NCBI GenBank assembly: GCA_944383315.1
Contig: CALWPB010000009.1
Location: forward strand, 1 to 36,228
Length of the DNA stretch: 36,228 bases
Direction: 5' to 3'
From: an uncultured Clostridia bacterium
Lineage (GTDB): Bacteria > Bacillota > Clostridia > Christensenellales > UBA1242
The stretch's first letter is position 1. Each line of letters starts with the position of its first letter. Made by a program: the position numbers and the translations under genes. The notes under the pieces were generated by a model. That model was not told the origin of the DNA. It searched no databases and saw only the letters and a list, made by a program, of their open reading frames with translations. This document shows positions 23,672 to 31,779 of the stretch, piece by piece.

Positions 23672-24247
23672 TTACACAATAGGCTGGTTCAAGAATAAGT
23701 TATAAAGCATAGACAAAAGGAAATCGAAAATAAACAACACTATACCAAAGAAAATAACAACTGCCAAAACTACACCTGTCTTCTTTACCACGTCTTTAAA
23801 ACTTGGCCAAGTAACTTTTTTCAGTTCGCTCACAGTTTCTTTGATACGCTTGCCAAATTTACGTTTTTCCTTAGCGGGCTTTTTCTTCTTTGCGTCAGCT
23901 TTCGCCTTTTCTTTGTCTTTCTTCTTATCGCCCGCATCTGCGGTTTTATTGTCCTTACTATCCTTGCTGTCTTTACTGCTTTTCGAATCTGCTACTTCGG
24001 TAGTTTCCGCTTGGGTATTTGGCTCTATGATCTCGTCAGCCTCTACCGCTTTTATCTTAGCAGCCTCTTCAGCCTCTAACTTTTCTTGTTTTGCTCTTTC
24101 TCTTGCTTCAGCCTCTTCCTGTTTTCTCTTTTCAGCCTCAGCATTTTGGTTCTCAATCATTTTGTTTTGATTGATGAGAGCCTTAATATTCTTGGCATTC
24201 GAAGTATTACCGTTGCTCTTCTTTGCCTTTGACTTTGATTTAGCCAT
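23672..24247 (-). CDS. secE: Preprotein translocase subunit SecE with long charged N-terminal extension
   Basis: 191 residues; Firmicute SecE is usually about 60-70. Residues 1-128 are low-complexity, rich in Lys, Glu, Ala, Asp and Ser (coiled-coil-like KQEEAEARERAKQEKLEAEE, then SKDSKDSKD repeats). The true SecE core is 129-191: FGKRIKETVSELKKVTWPSF, then one membrane helix at about 157-182. SecE clamps SecY in the translocon. The start is supported by TTAGGAGG. Genes rpmG, secE, nusG follow in the classic order. Confidence 0.93.
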   Translation of the reverse strand: MAKSKSKAKKSNGNTSNAKNIKALINQNKMIENQNAEAEKRKQEEAEARERAKQEKLEAEEAAKIKAVEADEIIEPNTQAETTEVADSKSSKDSKDSKDNKTADAGDKKKDKEKAKADAKKKKPAKEKRKFGKRIKETVSELKKVTWPSFKDVVKKTGVVLAVVIFFGIVLFIFDFLLSMLYNLFLNQPIV

Positions 24248-24274
24248 TTTGCCTCCTAACTCGCAAAACCGAAA

Positions 24275-24424
24275 TTATTTGCTTTCCTTGTGAATTGTGT
24301 GCTTCTTGCAGAACGGACAATACATACTGATTTCCATACGGTCTGGGTCGTTCTTTTTGTTCTTTTGCGAAGTGTGGGTGTAACGTTTGCATTCTGTACA
24401 CGCCAATCTAATGTTTACGCGCAT
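24275..24424 (-). CDS. rpmG: 50S ribosomal protein L33
   Basis: 49 codons, found by reading the gap upstream of secE. The protein begins [15 protein letters not shown] and has CTEC and CPFC zinc-binding pairs and the L33 pattern ([17 protein letters not shown]). The ATG at 24422-24424 is preceded by AGAGG. It is the first gene of rpmG-secE-nusG; no tRNA-Trp lies between rpmG and secE. The zinc-binding form suggests expression under zinc-replete conditions. Confidence 0.96.
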   Translation of the reverse strand: MRVNIRLACTECKRYTHTSQKNKKNDPDRMEISMYCPFCKKHTIHKESK

Positions 24425-24466
24425 TTTAGTACCTCTATTATTTAATAATCATTAATAAAAAATTAC

Positions 24467-24494
24467 ACTACTTTACGGCAGTGTGTAAAGTAGT
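24467..24494. promoter_or_regulatory. Dyad next to the rpmG -10 box
   Basis: ACTACTTTAC and GTAAAGTAGT (10-bp perfect inverted repeat, 8-bp spacer). On the minus strand it begins inside the TATACT -10 box and covers the start site; GTAATTTTTT follows. It could be an operator or an attenuator-like hairpin in the leader. Confidence 0.5.
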
Positions 24495-24520
24495 ATAACA
24501 CAATAAATCAATGTAGTCAA
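24492..24520 (-). promoter_or_regulatory. Sigma-A-type promoter of rpmG-secE-nusG
   Basis: On the minus strand: TTGACT (24515-24520), 17-bp spacer, TATACT (24492-24497), about 67 bp before the rpmG ATG. Confidence 0.8.
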
Positions 24521-24585
24521 GAGAAAAAATTAAAAAAGTTGTTAATTTGTCAAACGTTTTATTATATAAACTTTCTATTTTTTAG

Positions 24586-25575
24586 TTATAGACCATTCTT
24601 TGCAAGTGCTTCTTCTTTGCTACGATTGCTAAGGTTAAATTCTGCTACCGCAGACACCCTTTCAGCACGCGGTGTTACTTCTTTGCAATACAAAGTCATA
24701 GGAGAATACAAATTTTTGATTTCGGCTAACACAATATCTTTATCATTTGCTCCGCTAATTTTGTACTTTTGTTTTACATCATAAAAATCGGCATAAGGCT
24801 CAATTTCGCCATAACGTTGATTGTAATCTGTGCCATTCATTCGGCACGCCTGCCATTCATACGCATAATCTCTATCAGTGATTAACATTTTTATATTACC
24901 AGTACTAGCATACTCATCTAGGCTTTTAATAATCTCTTTATACAATTTTGATTTTTTACTACCGCTAATATTTAAACCGTCAACTTGTTCATATAACTCC
25001 GCTTTTAACTCAGGAAGTTTTTTAGTATCAACTTGCTTATAATTTAACATTGCACCCCAAAAACCTGAAAGGTTACTTGCAAATTGTAATGCAGTTTGTG
25101 GACAAGGTGCAAAATATGTAAAGCGACCTGTATTTTTTAGATATCTATAAGCCTTTACAACTGCATTATTTGGCTGCTCATACACAAGTTCTAGAAAATC
25201 CGCAGGGAAATTAACAGTATGCTTAACTTGCTTCTTACCACTAAAAAGTAAACCATATCGATAAAAATTATTCGCAAAATCCCGATAAACACTTACAGGC
25301 TTAGGGTTAAAGCCATTTGCTACAATTTTTTCTGCAAGTTTATCATAGATAAGATTTGCTGTAATATTTTCATAATCTTTAGTATCTTGTGCGATGCGTA
25401 AATTTGTATAAAATTTCTCATCAGGTACTTCGCGCGTTGCGATTGAATAATTTAACACGCTCACAATATAGTCATTTGCGCAATCTCCCTTTTCCCTAGC
25501 GATACGCATAAACTCATTTGATGAAAGCAAACCTTTAATGTATTTTATTAAAATTTGATTGTTTTTTAAATCCAT
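24586..25575 (-). CDS. Cytoplasmic protein of unknown function
   Basis: 329 residues, no signal peptide or membrane segment, mostly helical, rich in Lys, Asn and Tyr. Distinct stretches are FAPCPQTALQFASNLSGFWG (about 153-172) and ITDRDYAYEWQACRMNGTDY (about 230-249), which could be conserved, but I cannot assign a family. The ATG follows AAGGAG 7 bp upstream, directly after the stop of a tiny upstream ORF; promoter at 25712-25740. It ends just upstream of the rpmG promoter, with only a weak hairpin plus T-run between. Confidence 0.65.
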   Translation of the reverse strand: MDLKNNQILIKYIKGLLSSNEFMRIAREKGDCANDYIVSVLNYSIATREVPDEKFYTNLRIAQDTKDYENITANLIYDKLAEKIVANGFNPKPVSVYRDFANNFYRYGLLFSGKKQVKHTVNFPADFLELVYEQPNNAVVKAYRYLKNTGRFTYFAPCPQTALQFASNLSGFWGAMLNYKQVDTKKLPELKAELYEQVDGLNISGSKKSKLYKEIIKSLDEYASTGNIKMLITDRDYAYEWQACRMNGTDYNQRYGEIEPYADFYDVKQKYKISGANDKDIVLAEIKNLYSPMTLYCKEVTPRAERVSAVAEFNLSNRSKEEALAKNGL

Positions 25576-25585
25576 AATTCACTCC

Positions 25586-25702
25586 TTATATTAGATACAG
25601 CCAATCACGATTTTTATACTCACAATACTCTACAAAAATTTTGTTTTTGCGCAATTTTTGCAAAAAGGTATCAGTAGGCGCAAAGTCGATAAATTCTCGC
25701 AT
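25586..25702 (-). CDS. Possible 38-residue leaderless small protein
   Basis: An ATG at 25700-25702 lies only about 10 bp after a consensus -10 box, so the transcript would start almost at the ATG. The peptide is MREFIDFAPTDTFLQKLRK followed by about 20 more residues ending WLYLI. The stop is directly followed by the AAGGAG of the next gene, an operon-like junction. It could be a real leaderless gene or just a 5' leader. A longer in-frame start lies upstream of the promoter and is not used. Confidence 0.35.
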   Translation of the reverse strand: MREFIDFAPTDTFLQKLRKNKIFVEYCEYKNRDWLYLI

Positions 25703-25711
25703 TTCAAAATA

Positions 25712-25740
25712 ATTATACCACCATAAAGCCAAGTAGTCAA
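25712..25740 (-). promoter_or_regulatory. Sigma-A-type promoter of the 329-residue unknown gene
   Basis: On the minus strand: TTGACT (25735-25740), 17-bp spacer, TATAAT (25712-25717). A near-consensus promoter. Confidence 0.8.
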
Positions 25741-25793
25741 TATTAGTTTTTTTGTATTGAGTATTTAACAATATTTAAAAGGCCTTAAATTAA

Positions 25794-25823
25794 TTGCTAT
25801 TTTTATAATTTTTGTTGTATACT
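25794..25823 (+). promoter_or_regulatory. Promoter of the SCP2-like gene
   Basis: TTGCTA (25794-25799), 18-bp spacer, TATACT (25818-25823), 29 bp before the ATG. Confidence 0.55.
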
Positions 25824-25852
25824 AATTTTATTGTTATTAAAAGGTGTTAGAT

Positions 25853-26329
25853 ATGGCAAAGAAAGATTTTTTGTGTAATGTAATATTTAAAGTTCTTTCG
25901 CGCGGTATAGTTGTGTTAGCGCAAAAAGATAGCATAATTAAGGCTGAAATTGATGCTCTGCCAGACAATTTTGCTGTAAGTTTGGGAGTTCTTCCATACG
26001 GTAATTACGTGGTATTACGCAAGAGCGAAGGAAGATTATTTACAGAAAAAAGCGGTGGCAAAGTAGACTTAGCCGTAAGTTTCAAAAATGCGAAGTCAGC
26101 CAAAAAGGTTATGCTTGCTCGTAGTAGTATAGCGGAAAGTTATTGTAGACACGATTTGTTGGTGACTGGAGATATTTCAATAGCAATGGGACTGGTACGT
26201 GCGATAAATCGCGCGGAAAAATATCTTTTCCCCCACTTTATGACAAAACGTTTTCTTTCTAAAATAAAAAAGGAATACTGCTCACTAGCATTATACTTGC
26301 GTATATTCTTTACAAAGTTAAGCAAATAA
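25853..26329 (+). CDS. SCP2-like small protein paired with the alcohol dehydrogenase
   Basis: 158 residues, no signal peptide. The centre (VDLAVSFKNAKSAKKVMLA) and the later block LLVTGDISIAMGLVRAINRAEKYLFP resemble SCP2-like (sterol-carrier-type, hydrophobic-ligand) proteins of clostridia; the assignment is from pattern memory and is tentative. A basic, hydrophobic C-terminus (SLALYLRIFFTKLSK) could touch a membrane. The ATG at 25853 follows AAAGGTG at 6 bp; a GTG at 25844 lies inside that site. The gene is 64 bp upstream of the iron alcohol dehydrogenase, and they are probably cotranscribed. Confidence 0.6.
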   Translation: MAKKDFLCNVIFKVLSRGIVVLAQKDSIIKAEIDALPDNFAVSLGVLPYGNYVVLRKSEGRLFTEKSGGKVDLAVSFKNAKSAKKVMLARSSIAESYCRHDLLVTGDISIAMGLVRAINRAEKYLFPHFMTKRFLSKIKKEYCSLALYLRIFFTKLSK

Positions 26330-26393
26330 CAATTTAGGACTTTAAAAAGCAAACTTTAAAATAAAAATTAATTAAGTAAAAGAGGTAAAAATT

Positions 26394-27569
26394 ATGGCAT
26401 ATTTTGAATTTATCAATTCAGTTAAAATTTGTTCAGGCGAAAACGCGCTTGAAAACATTGCTTATGAACTTGACTTTCTTGGCTCGCACAAGCCACTTGT
26501 TTTGAGTGATAACGGAGTGTCAAAAGCGGGAGTTTTGGACAAAGTTTCAAATATTTTAAGAAAAAACAACGTAAATATCGGTGAAATTTTTACAGATATC
26601 CCCGCAGATTCTGACGTACAAGTTATCAATAAAATTGCTGAAATCTATCGCACATCAGGTTGTGATGGAATAATCGCGTGTGGCGGTGGTAGTGTAATAG
26701 ACACAGCAAAAGGAGTGAGACTCGTCCTTTCTCAACAAGGCAAAAATATACTTAACCTTATGGGTAACGAAATCATTAAAAAAGGAGTACACATTCCTTT
26801 TATAGTACTCCCTACCACTTGTGGTACAGGCAGTGAATGTACGGCTGTTGCAGTTATCAAAAACCACGAAACGGGCATCAAAATGGAATACATTTCAAGT
26901 GAATTACTCCCAGATACCGCTATAATTGATGTTCGCCTTACAGAAACACTACCAAACAAATTAATCGCTAGTAGCGCAATGGATGCGCTTGTTCACTCTA
27001 TTGAAGCATTTTCAAGTGCTCAAAAGAACCCTATTAGTGATGCTTATGCAACAACTGCAATGCGCCTAATCGTATCAAATTTACTAGCAACACTATCTTC
27101 CCCCACGACCGAAACTCGTCAAAATCTTGCGCTTGCATCAACCCTTGCGGGCATTGCTTTTAGTAACGCAATGGTTGGTGTTGTGCACGCAATAGGACAT
27201 GCCCTTGGCGGAGAATGTGGAATTCCCCACGGTAATGCTATGGCAATACTTTTGCCCGAATGTATGAAATTTAACCTTGATAAATGCGCGCCTATTTACA
27301 GTGAAATGCTGTTATATTTAGCAGGTGCAGAAACTTTTGCAAAAACAGCCCCAGAAAAACGCGCTGAAGAAACTATAAACTTTGTAATTCAGTTTGAACA
27401 ACAAATTAAAAATTTGAGTGGCATTTCTCTAAATTTAAGCGACTATAATGTTACAGAAGCAAACTTTGCAGCAATCGCAAAGAAAGCACTTAATGACGGA
27501 GCAGTAATTGCAAACAAAAAGAATGTAACCGAACAAGATGTACTTAATATATTGAAAAAATGTCTTTAA
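26394..27569 (+). CDS. Iron-containing alcohol dehydrogenase
   Basis: 391 residues, the family size. NAD(P)-binding GGGSVIDTAKG at about 97-107, PTTCGTGSE at about 141-149, and metal-site region DALVHSIEAF, VVHAIGHALGG and GIPHGNAMA, giving the usual Asp/His/His/His set. Type III dehydrogenases act on small alcohols, aldehydes or related substrates (AdhB, butanol dehydrogenase, 1,3-propanediol dehydrogenase, FucO); the substrate cannot be fixed. The ATG follows AGAGGT. A strong terminator ends the unit. Confidence 0.92.
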   Translation: MAYFEFINSVKICSGENALENIAYELDFLGSHKPLVLSDNGVSKAGVLDKVSNILRKNNVNIGEIFTDIPADSDVQVINKIAEIYRTSGCDGIIACGGGSVIDTAKGVRLVLSQQGKNILNLMGNEIIKKGVHIPFIVLPTTCGTGSECTAVAVIKNHETGIKMEYISSELLPDTAIIDVRLTETLPNKLIASSAMDALVHSIEAFSSAQKNPISDAYATTAMRLIVSNLLATLSSPTTETRQNLALASTLAGIAFSNAMVGVVHAIGHALGGECGIPHGNAMAILLPECMKFNLDKCAPIYSEMLLYLAGAETFAKTAPEKRAEETINFVIQFEQQIKNLSGISLNLSDYNVTEANFAAIAKKALNDGAVIANKKNVTEQDVLNILKKCL

Positions 27570-27607
27570 GGTTAATTGAAATTTATTTGTTTTATGGTAC
27601 ACTTATC

Positions 27608-27639
27608 AAAAAAAACGGCCTAAATTGACCGTTTTTTTG
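27608..27639. terminator. Bidirectional terminator between the alcohol dehydrogenase gene and the 333-residue gene
   Basis: AAAAAAACGG and CCGTTTTTTT pair around a 10-base loop with T-runs on both strands; it serves two convergent genes. Confidence 0.85.
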
Positions 27640-27685
27640 TTTTAAATTATATTTTATATATTTTTATATTTATTCAAAAAAACAA

Positions 27686-28687
27686 TTACAAATGAATTTC
27701 ATTATAGTATGTCCTTATGTCATTCTCTTGCTGTTCTAACTCTTGTTTCACTGGTTTTGTGCAGAATTGGTCTTTAAAAATATCGCTGTATACTTTTTCA
27801 TTACGGCATATAAATTGTGTACTACATTCTTCTAAATTCTTAATATTTACATAATCATTATACATACATTGCATATTATTACATTTTTTAAGTGAATTTA
27901 GGTCGACATACGCACCGCGCGGGTATCCACTAGAACGCTCGTGCATTTTGTTGTGATAAATACGCAAAATATTTGTTACTTCTCTCAAATCACGCAAGTA
28001 TGTACCGTACTCATTTAATTCAATATTTATCGCACTTGCCCTTTGTATAGGCAAACGCATTGGATAGAAATTCCCTTCAATATTGACAAAATCTGCTGAA
28101 ACCGTATCTGGCAATCTAATATCCGCCTTATTACATATCATTTCAAGATTGCTTATATTATTTATACCCGTTATATTTATTTTTGTATTAGGCGCAGACC
28201 ACCCCAAAGTTACGCGCTCTACACTATTATCTTGTAGAGATTTTGGTAAATTAATATTTATATCGCCTACGTGATTGACTATCATTAAATATTTTAGCGG
28301 TCGCAAAAGATTTAAATTTATATCTCCGTAGCCATAAAGTACAAGTCCATCACGAATAAATATATCTAGAGGCTTAACTTCTTTTGGGGGTTTAATTTTT
28401 GCTAACAAATTGCTCTGTGGTTTATTTCCTTGCTTTTTTGAAAAATTTACCACACCAAGACCACCTACTACTAATGTCCCATTAACTCCGCGAAGTTTTT
28501 GGGCATCTATTATTTCGTCCTCAAAATTAGGGATTAGTGCAATACTTTCATTTACAAATCCGTTTTCGTCAATGATTGCATCTAATTGTCCCTGCTCTGA
28601 AATTACTCTCATATTGCTAGCATAACTATTTAGGGTATCTATGGCAGAAATCAAAGCATAGTCTAAAAAATAACTCGTACGTTTCAT
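27686..28687 (-). CDS. Cytoplasmic protein with a leucine/asparagine repeat-like middle
   Basis: 333 residues, no signal or membrane segment. Residues ~60-200 have a strand-rich, LRR- or solenoid-like rhythm (DINLNLLRPLKYLMIV, DININLPKSL, TKINITGINNISNLEMI, DIRLPD). The C-terminal ~100 residues carry several Cys (KKCNNMQCMYND, LEECSTQFICRNE). Not recognised as a known family. The ATG follows AGGTGAG; promoter at 28707-28735. Single-gene unit ending at the shared terminator. Confidence 0.65.
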   Translation of the reverse strand: MKRTSYFLDYALISAIDTLNSYASNMRVISEQGQLDAIIDENGFVNESIALIPNFEDEIIDAQKLRGVNGTLVVGGLGVVNFSKKQGNKPQSNLLAKIKPPKEVKPLDIFIRDGLVLYGYGDINLNLLRPLKYLMIVNHVGDININLPKSLQDNSVERVTLGWSAPNTKINITGINNISNLEMICNKADIRLPDTVSADFVNIEGNFYPMRLPIQRASAINIELNEYGTYLRDLREVTNILRIYHNKMHERSSGYPRGAYVDLNSLKKCNNMQCMYNDYVNIKNLEECSTQFICRNEKVYSDIFKDQFCTKPVKQELEQQENDIRTYYNEIHL

Positions 28688-28706
28688 ATTCTCACCTATT
28701 GTAATT

Positions 28707-28735
28707 ATTGTATCATATTTACACTATACGGTCAA
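28707..28735 (-). promoter_or_regulatory. Sigma-A-type promoter of the 333-residue unknown gene
   Basis: On the minus strand: TTGACC (28730-28735), 17-bp spacer, TACAAT (28707-28712), 19 bp before the ATG. Confidence 0.75.
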
Positions 28736-28876
28736 TACCGCCTTGCAAAAATGCATTAATACATTTTAAATGATTATAATAAATTTAGTAGCAATTATAT
28801 TAAAAGCAATCTTCTTATGCTACTTTTTGCTACCTTAAAACACTTTGTACAATTTTGCCTGATAATGTAAATTTGT

Positions 28877-28905
28877 TTTACTTTTGATATAAAAAAGTAT
28901 ATACT
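28877..28905 (+). promoter_or_regulatory. Likely promoter of the YhhN operon
   Basis: TTTACT (28877-28882), 17-bp spacer, TATACT (28900-28905), 24 bp before the ATG. The -35 box is weak. Confidence 0.5.
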
Positions 28906-28929
28906 TAAATAAAAAAGGAGTTTTAATTT

Positions 28930-29610
28930 ATGGTTGCTTTCTATATATTACTGGCTATTGCAGTAATACTTTCGATAGCATTTATTGCTGTTTGGTCGCG
29001 TGAACGTCCATTAATTAGTTTCTTTATTAAAGGGCTTGCGACTATCTCAATTATTAGCCTTGCGATATACACTGTTTCAATGTATGCGCTCAACACGATT
29101 ACAATTTTGTTGATTGTAGGTTTAGTATTCTGTCTACTTGGAGACCTTGTACTTGCCCTACTCGAACTATGCGATTCAAGTAAACGTTCTAATATTATTA
29201 CTTATGGCATTGTGTCATTTATGCTGGCGCAGGTTGCCTTTATTGTAATGTTTGGACTCACCGATGTAGTTACACTCTACGGACTAATCGCAGGTGTAGT
29301 CATTGCTGGAGTTATATTCTTATTAAAGAAACCTATGAAGTTAGACTTTGGAGCAAATCTTGTACCTGGTATACTATATGCCGCTCTACTTGGCACAAAT
29401 GTGGCAAGTTCAATAATTCTTATGATTACTAGCGGCTTTAATGTTTGCTACATTTTGCTTGCAGTGGGCTTTGTATCATTCATTGTTTCAGACTTGATTT
29501 TAAGTCAAATCTACTTTGCGGGCAATCAAAAACCAATGGTACAAAAAATAAACTATGTATTCTACTATCTTGCTATTTTACTTATCGGGCTTAGTTTCGT
29601 AGGTATTTAA
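28930..29610 (+). CDS. YhhN/TMEM86-family membrane protein (lysoplasmalogenase-like)
   Basis: 226 residues with seven to eight hydrophobic helices and few charges. The family pattern is seen in FCLLGDLVLALLE at about 67-79 and, near the end, FIVSDLILSQIYF with YYLAILLIGLS. Animal TMEM86 and some bacterial members cleave the vinyl-ether bond of lysoplasmalogens; many anaerobic clostridia make plasmalogens, so lipid turnover is plausible, but activity here is inferred. The ATG follows AAAGGAG. It lies 10 bp upstream of the next gene in a three-gene operon. Confidence 0.75.
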   Translation: MVAFYILLAIAVILSIAFIAVWSRERPLISFFIKGLATISIISLAIYTVSMYALNTITILLIVGLVFCLLGDLVLALLELCDSSKRSNIITYGIVSFMLAQVAFIVMFGLTDVVTLYGLIAGVVIAGVIFLLKKPMKLDFGANLVPGILYAALLGTNVASSIILMITSGFNVCYILLAVGFVSFIVSDLILSQIYFAGNQKPMVQKINYVFYYLAILLIGLSFVGI

Positions 29611-29620
29611 GGAGTAAATT

Positions 29621-30058
29621 ATGGATAAATATTTTATTGCATACGGGACAAATATCAAGTATGGTGAACTTACAAAGTACTTTCCCGAAGCAAAAATACT
29701 GAGTTATGGATATATTAAAAATTACGCACTTGAATTTGTAGGTTATGACGGACACGCTATTGCTACACTTGTTAAAAAGCGTGGAGCAAAAGCGCCTGTT
29801 GCTGTTTGGGAATTCCCGCCCGAACTTCGTTTTACAATCGCAAACTTTGAGCCATTCCCCTACCTTTACAAACGTATCAAAGTAACCGCAATAGTTGGCA
29901 AAACAAAAATGCGTGGCGAAATATACATTACAAAACAGAAATTAAGACACGGTACTCCGTCAGATGAATATCTCGCTATATTAAAAGCAGGATACAAGGA
30001 AGCGGGCTTTGATGAAAACTTGATTGACCAAGCATTAAAGGAGCAACCTAAAGACTAA
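29621..30058 (+). CDS. Gamma-glutamylcyclotransferase-like (AIG2/GGCT fold) protein
   Basis: 145 residues. Opens with YFIAYGTNI (YGTN at 8-11 for the YGSN substrate loop) and has the probable catalytic Glu77 in ANFEPFPYLYKRI, as in GGCT-like proteins. These enzymes form 5-oxoproline from gamma-glutamyl amines; the substrate is unknown. The ATG follows TAAGGAG. Its TAA overlaps the next gene's ATG by one base, so translation is coupled to the phosphodiesterase. Confidence 0.75.
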   Translation: MDKYFIAYGTNIKYGELTKYFPEAKILSYGYIKNYALEFVGYDGHAIATLVKKRGAKAPVAVWEFPPELRFTIANFEPFPYLYKRIKVTAIVGKTKMRGEIYITKQKLRHGTPSDEYLAILKAGYKEAGFDENLIDQALKEQPKD

Positions 30059-31212
30059 TGCGTTATATTTTACCTGATTACACAAACTGCTGTGTAAATC
30101 TTATGAATTCAGTGGCTAGACACTTTGGACTAACCGCCACTCACCCAACTCTTGATATTGTGGATAAAGAATTGCAAAAAGACTACAAAAATGTAGTCGT
30201 TTTGCTTTTAGATGGGTTTGGACAAAACTTACTTATGGGACGTTTGCCTTTTGATTGTTTTCTTAGGCAAAATTTTGTACAAGAATTGAGCGCCGTTTAC
30301 CCTAGCAGTACTGTCCCAGCAACCACAAGTTTTAAAACTGGTCTAACTCCTATGGAACACGGTTGGTGGTCGCATTTCCTATTTTTCAAAATGCTCGGAC
30401 AAACCATTAACTTATACACAAATAATGACTCAATAAATCGCAAACGTGTGCCGCTAGACGATGTTGCGCACCGTGTAATGCCGTATACAAACATTCTTGA
30501 CCTAGCAACTGAAAGTAACCCAAACAATTTTAAGGCTTACACTCTTTGTCCTGCCGAAGCGCGCGATAATTTTGGAGTATTTCAAGTAACATACAACACT
30601 TTTGATGAAATGAGTGAATATATTACTACCCTTACTTCACTTGGTGGTAAACGTCTTATTTATGCTTACCACAACTTCCCCGATGATGCGATGCACAAAA
30701 CGGGTGTGCGCATAAATGAAACAGACAAACTACTTATTGATTTAAATTATCAAGTTGAAAATTTGTGTAAGTCTTGCCCTGATACTTTATTTTTAATAAC
30801 CGCAGACCACGGACAAACAGACCTTCACGAATCGCGAGATATTGCTGGCTTCCCAGACTTATTAGATTGTCTCACTATGTTACCTAACGGCTGTACTCGT
30901 TGCGCAAACTGTTTTGTAAAACGTGGACGCGAGCGCGAATTTGAAAAACTAGCAAACAAATATTTAAGCGACAAATTTTTAATATTAAGTCGTAAAGAAG
31001 TATTCGCAAAAAACTTGCTTGGCACAGGAAAACCGCACCCCGAACTAGATAACACACTCGGTGATTACCTAATTTGTGCAATAGCGGACTGTAACATAGT
31101 ATCAAGTTCGCTATATGGATTACCTACGGCTCAGCCTTATGGTATCCACGGTGGACTGACATTAGATGAAATGCGTGTGCCTCTCATTATATATGGTGAT
31201 AAAAGTAATTAA
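30058..31212 (+). CDS. Alkaline-phosphatase-superfamily phosphodiesterase/nucleotide pyrophosphatase
   Basis: 384 residues, no signal peptide. Metal-ligand Asp52 in VVLLLDGFGQN; YPSSTVPATTSFKTGL with probable nucleophile Thr85; ITADHGQTD; and YGIHGGLTLDEMRVP carrying the last His. This is the pattern of type I phosphodiesterase/NPP enzymes, which cleave phosphodiester or pyrophosphate bonds with two zinc ions. Without a signal peptide it is probably cytoplasmic. A 1-bp overlap (TAATG) with the upstream GGCT-like gene. The substrate is unknown; a lipid head-group or nucleotide role is inference. Confidence 0.82.
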   Translation: MRYILPDYTNCCVNLMNSVARHFGLTATHPTLDIVDKELQKDYKNVVVLLLDGFGQNLLMGRLPFDCFLRQNFVQELSAVYPSSTVPATTSFKTGLTPMEHGWWSHFLFFKMLGQTINLYTNNDSINRKRVPLDDVAHRVMPYTNILDLATESNPNNFKAYTLCPAEARDNFGVFQVTYNTFDEMSEYITTLTSLGGKRLIYAYHNFPDDAMHKTGVRINETDKLLIDLNYQVENLCKSCPDTLFLITADHGQTDLHESRDIAGFPDLLDCLTMLPNGCTRCANCFVKRGREREFEKLANKYLSDKFLILSRKEVFAKNLLGTGKPHPELDNTLGDYLICAIADCNIVSSSLYGLPTAQPYGIHGGLTLDEMRVPLIIYGDKSN

Positions 31213-31223
31213 TTATTAAATTT

Positions 31224-31252
31224 TTGACTTTTTTATAAATTTTTGTAATAAT
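31224..31252 (+). promoter_or_regulatory. Promoter of the gtrA-like gene
   Basis: TTGACT (31224-31229), 17-bp spacer, AATAAT (31247-31252), 31 bp before the ATG. Confidence 0.5.
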
Positions 31253-31283
31253 ATATATTGCTTTATGCTTATAAGGACAAACT

Positions 31284-31730
31284 ATGAATATAAATAAACA
31301 AGTTATTTTTCAAGGGCTAAAATTCTTAGGATTTTCCATAGGTGCAGGTGTGATACAAATAGGCACTTTCACCCTTATGAATGAATTGCTGACAGTTCCC
31401 TACTGGCCTGCTTATCTTACTTCGTTAATACTTTCAATATTATTTAACTTTACACTAAACCGCAAGTTTACATTTAAATCACACAACAATGTACCATTTG
31501 CAATGTTTTTAGTATTGTGCTACTATGCCGTATTCACTCCGCTTTCTACCCTTTGGGGCGATGCCTTAACAAATATCGGTTGGAATGAATATCTAGTGCT
31601 AGGCGGTACTATGATAATAAACTTTGCAACTGAATTCCTATATCAAAAATTTGTTGTATTTAGAGTTAAGAACAAAGACAAAGCAGAAGAAACAGTTGCT
31701 GAAACAACAATAGAAACAGCCAACAAATAA
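31284..31730 (+). CDS. GtrA-family membrane protein
   Basis: 148 residues with four hydrophobic helices (about 10-32, 38-55, 70-90, 97-118). The family pattern FLGFSIGAGVIQIGTFTLMN, ILFNFTLNRKFTFKS and FLYQKFVVFR is clear. GtrA proteins move lipid-linked sugars across the membrane for glycosylation of polysaccharides or teichoic acids. The C-terminus is a short Glu/Thr-rich tail. The start follows AAGGAC. It is a single-gene unit with its own terminator; no glycosyltransferase partner is adjacent. Confidence 0.87.
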   Translation: MNINKQVIFQGLKFLGFSIGAGVIQIGTFTLMNELLTVPYWPAYLTSLILSILFNFTLNRKFTFKSHNNVPFAMFLVLCYYAVFTPLSTLWGDALTNIGWNEYLVLGGTMIINFATEFLYQKFVVFRVKNKDKAEETVAETTIETANK

Positions 31731-31779
31731 CTCCATATTAATTTAAAATCGCTAATAACACAAATTTAAAACTAATTAT

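Noticed and set aside
24248..24274. tRNA-Trp gene between rpmG and secE
   Set aside because: The gap is only 27 bp, so no tRNA can be there.
28787..28824. AGTAGCA/TGCTACT inverted repeat followed by a T-run as a terminator
   Set aside because: Loop of 24 bases and a 7-bp stem; no plus-strand gene ends nearby.
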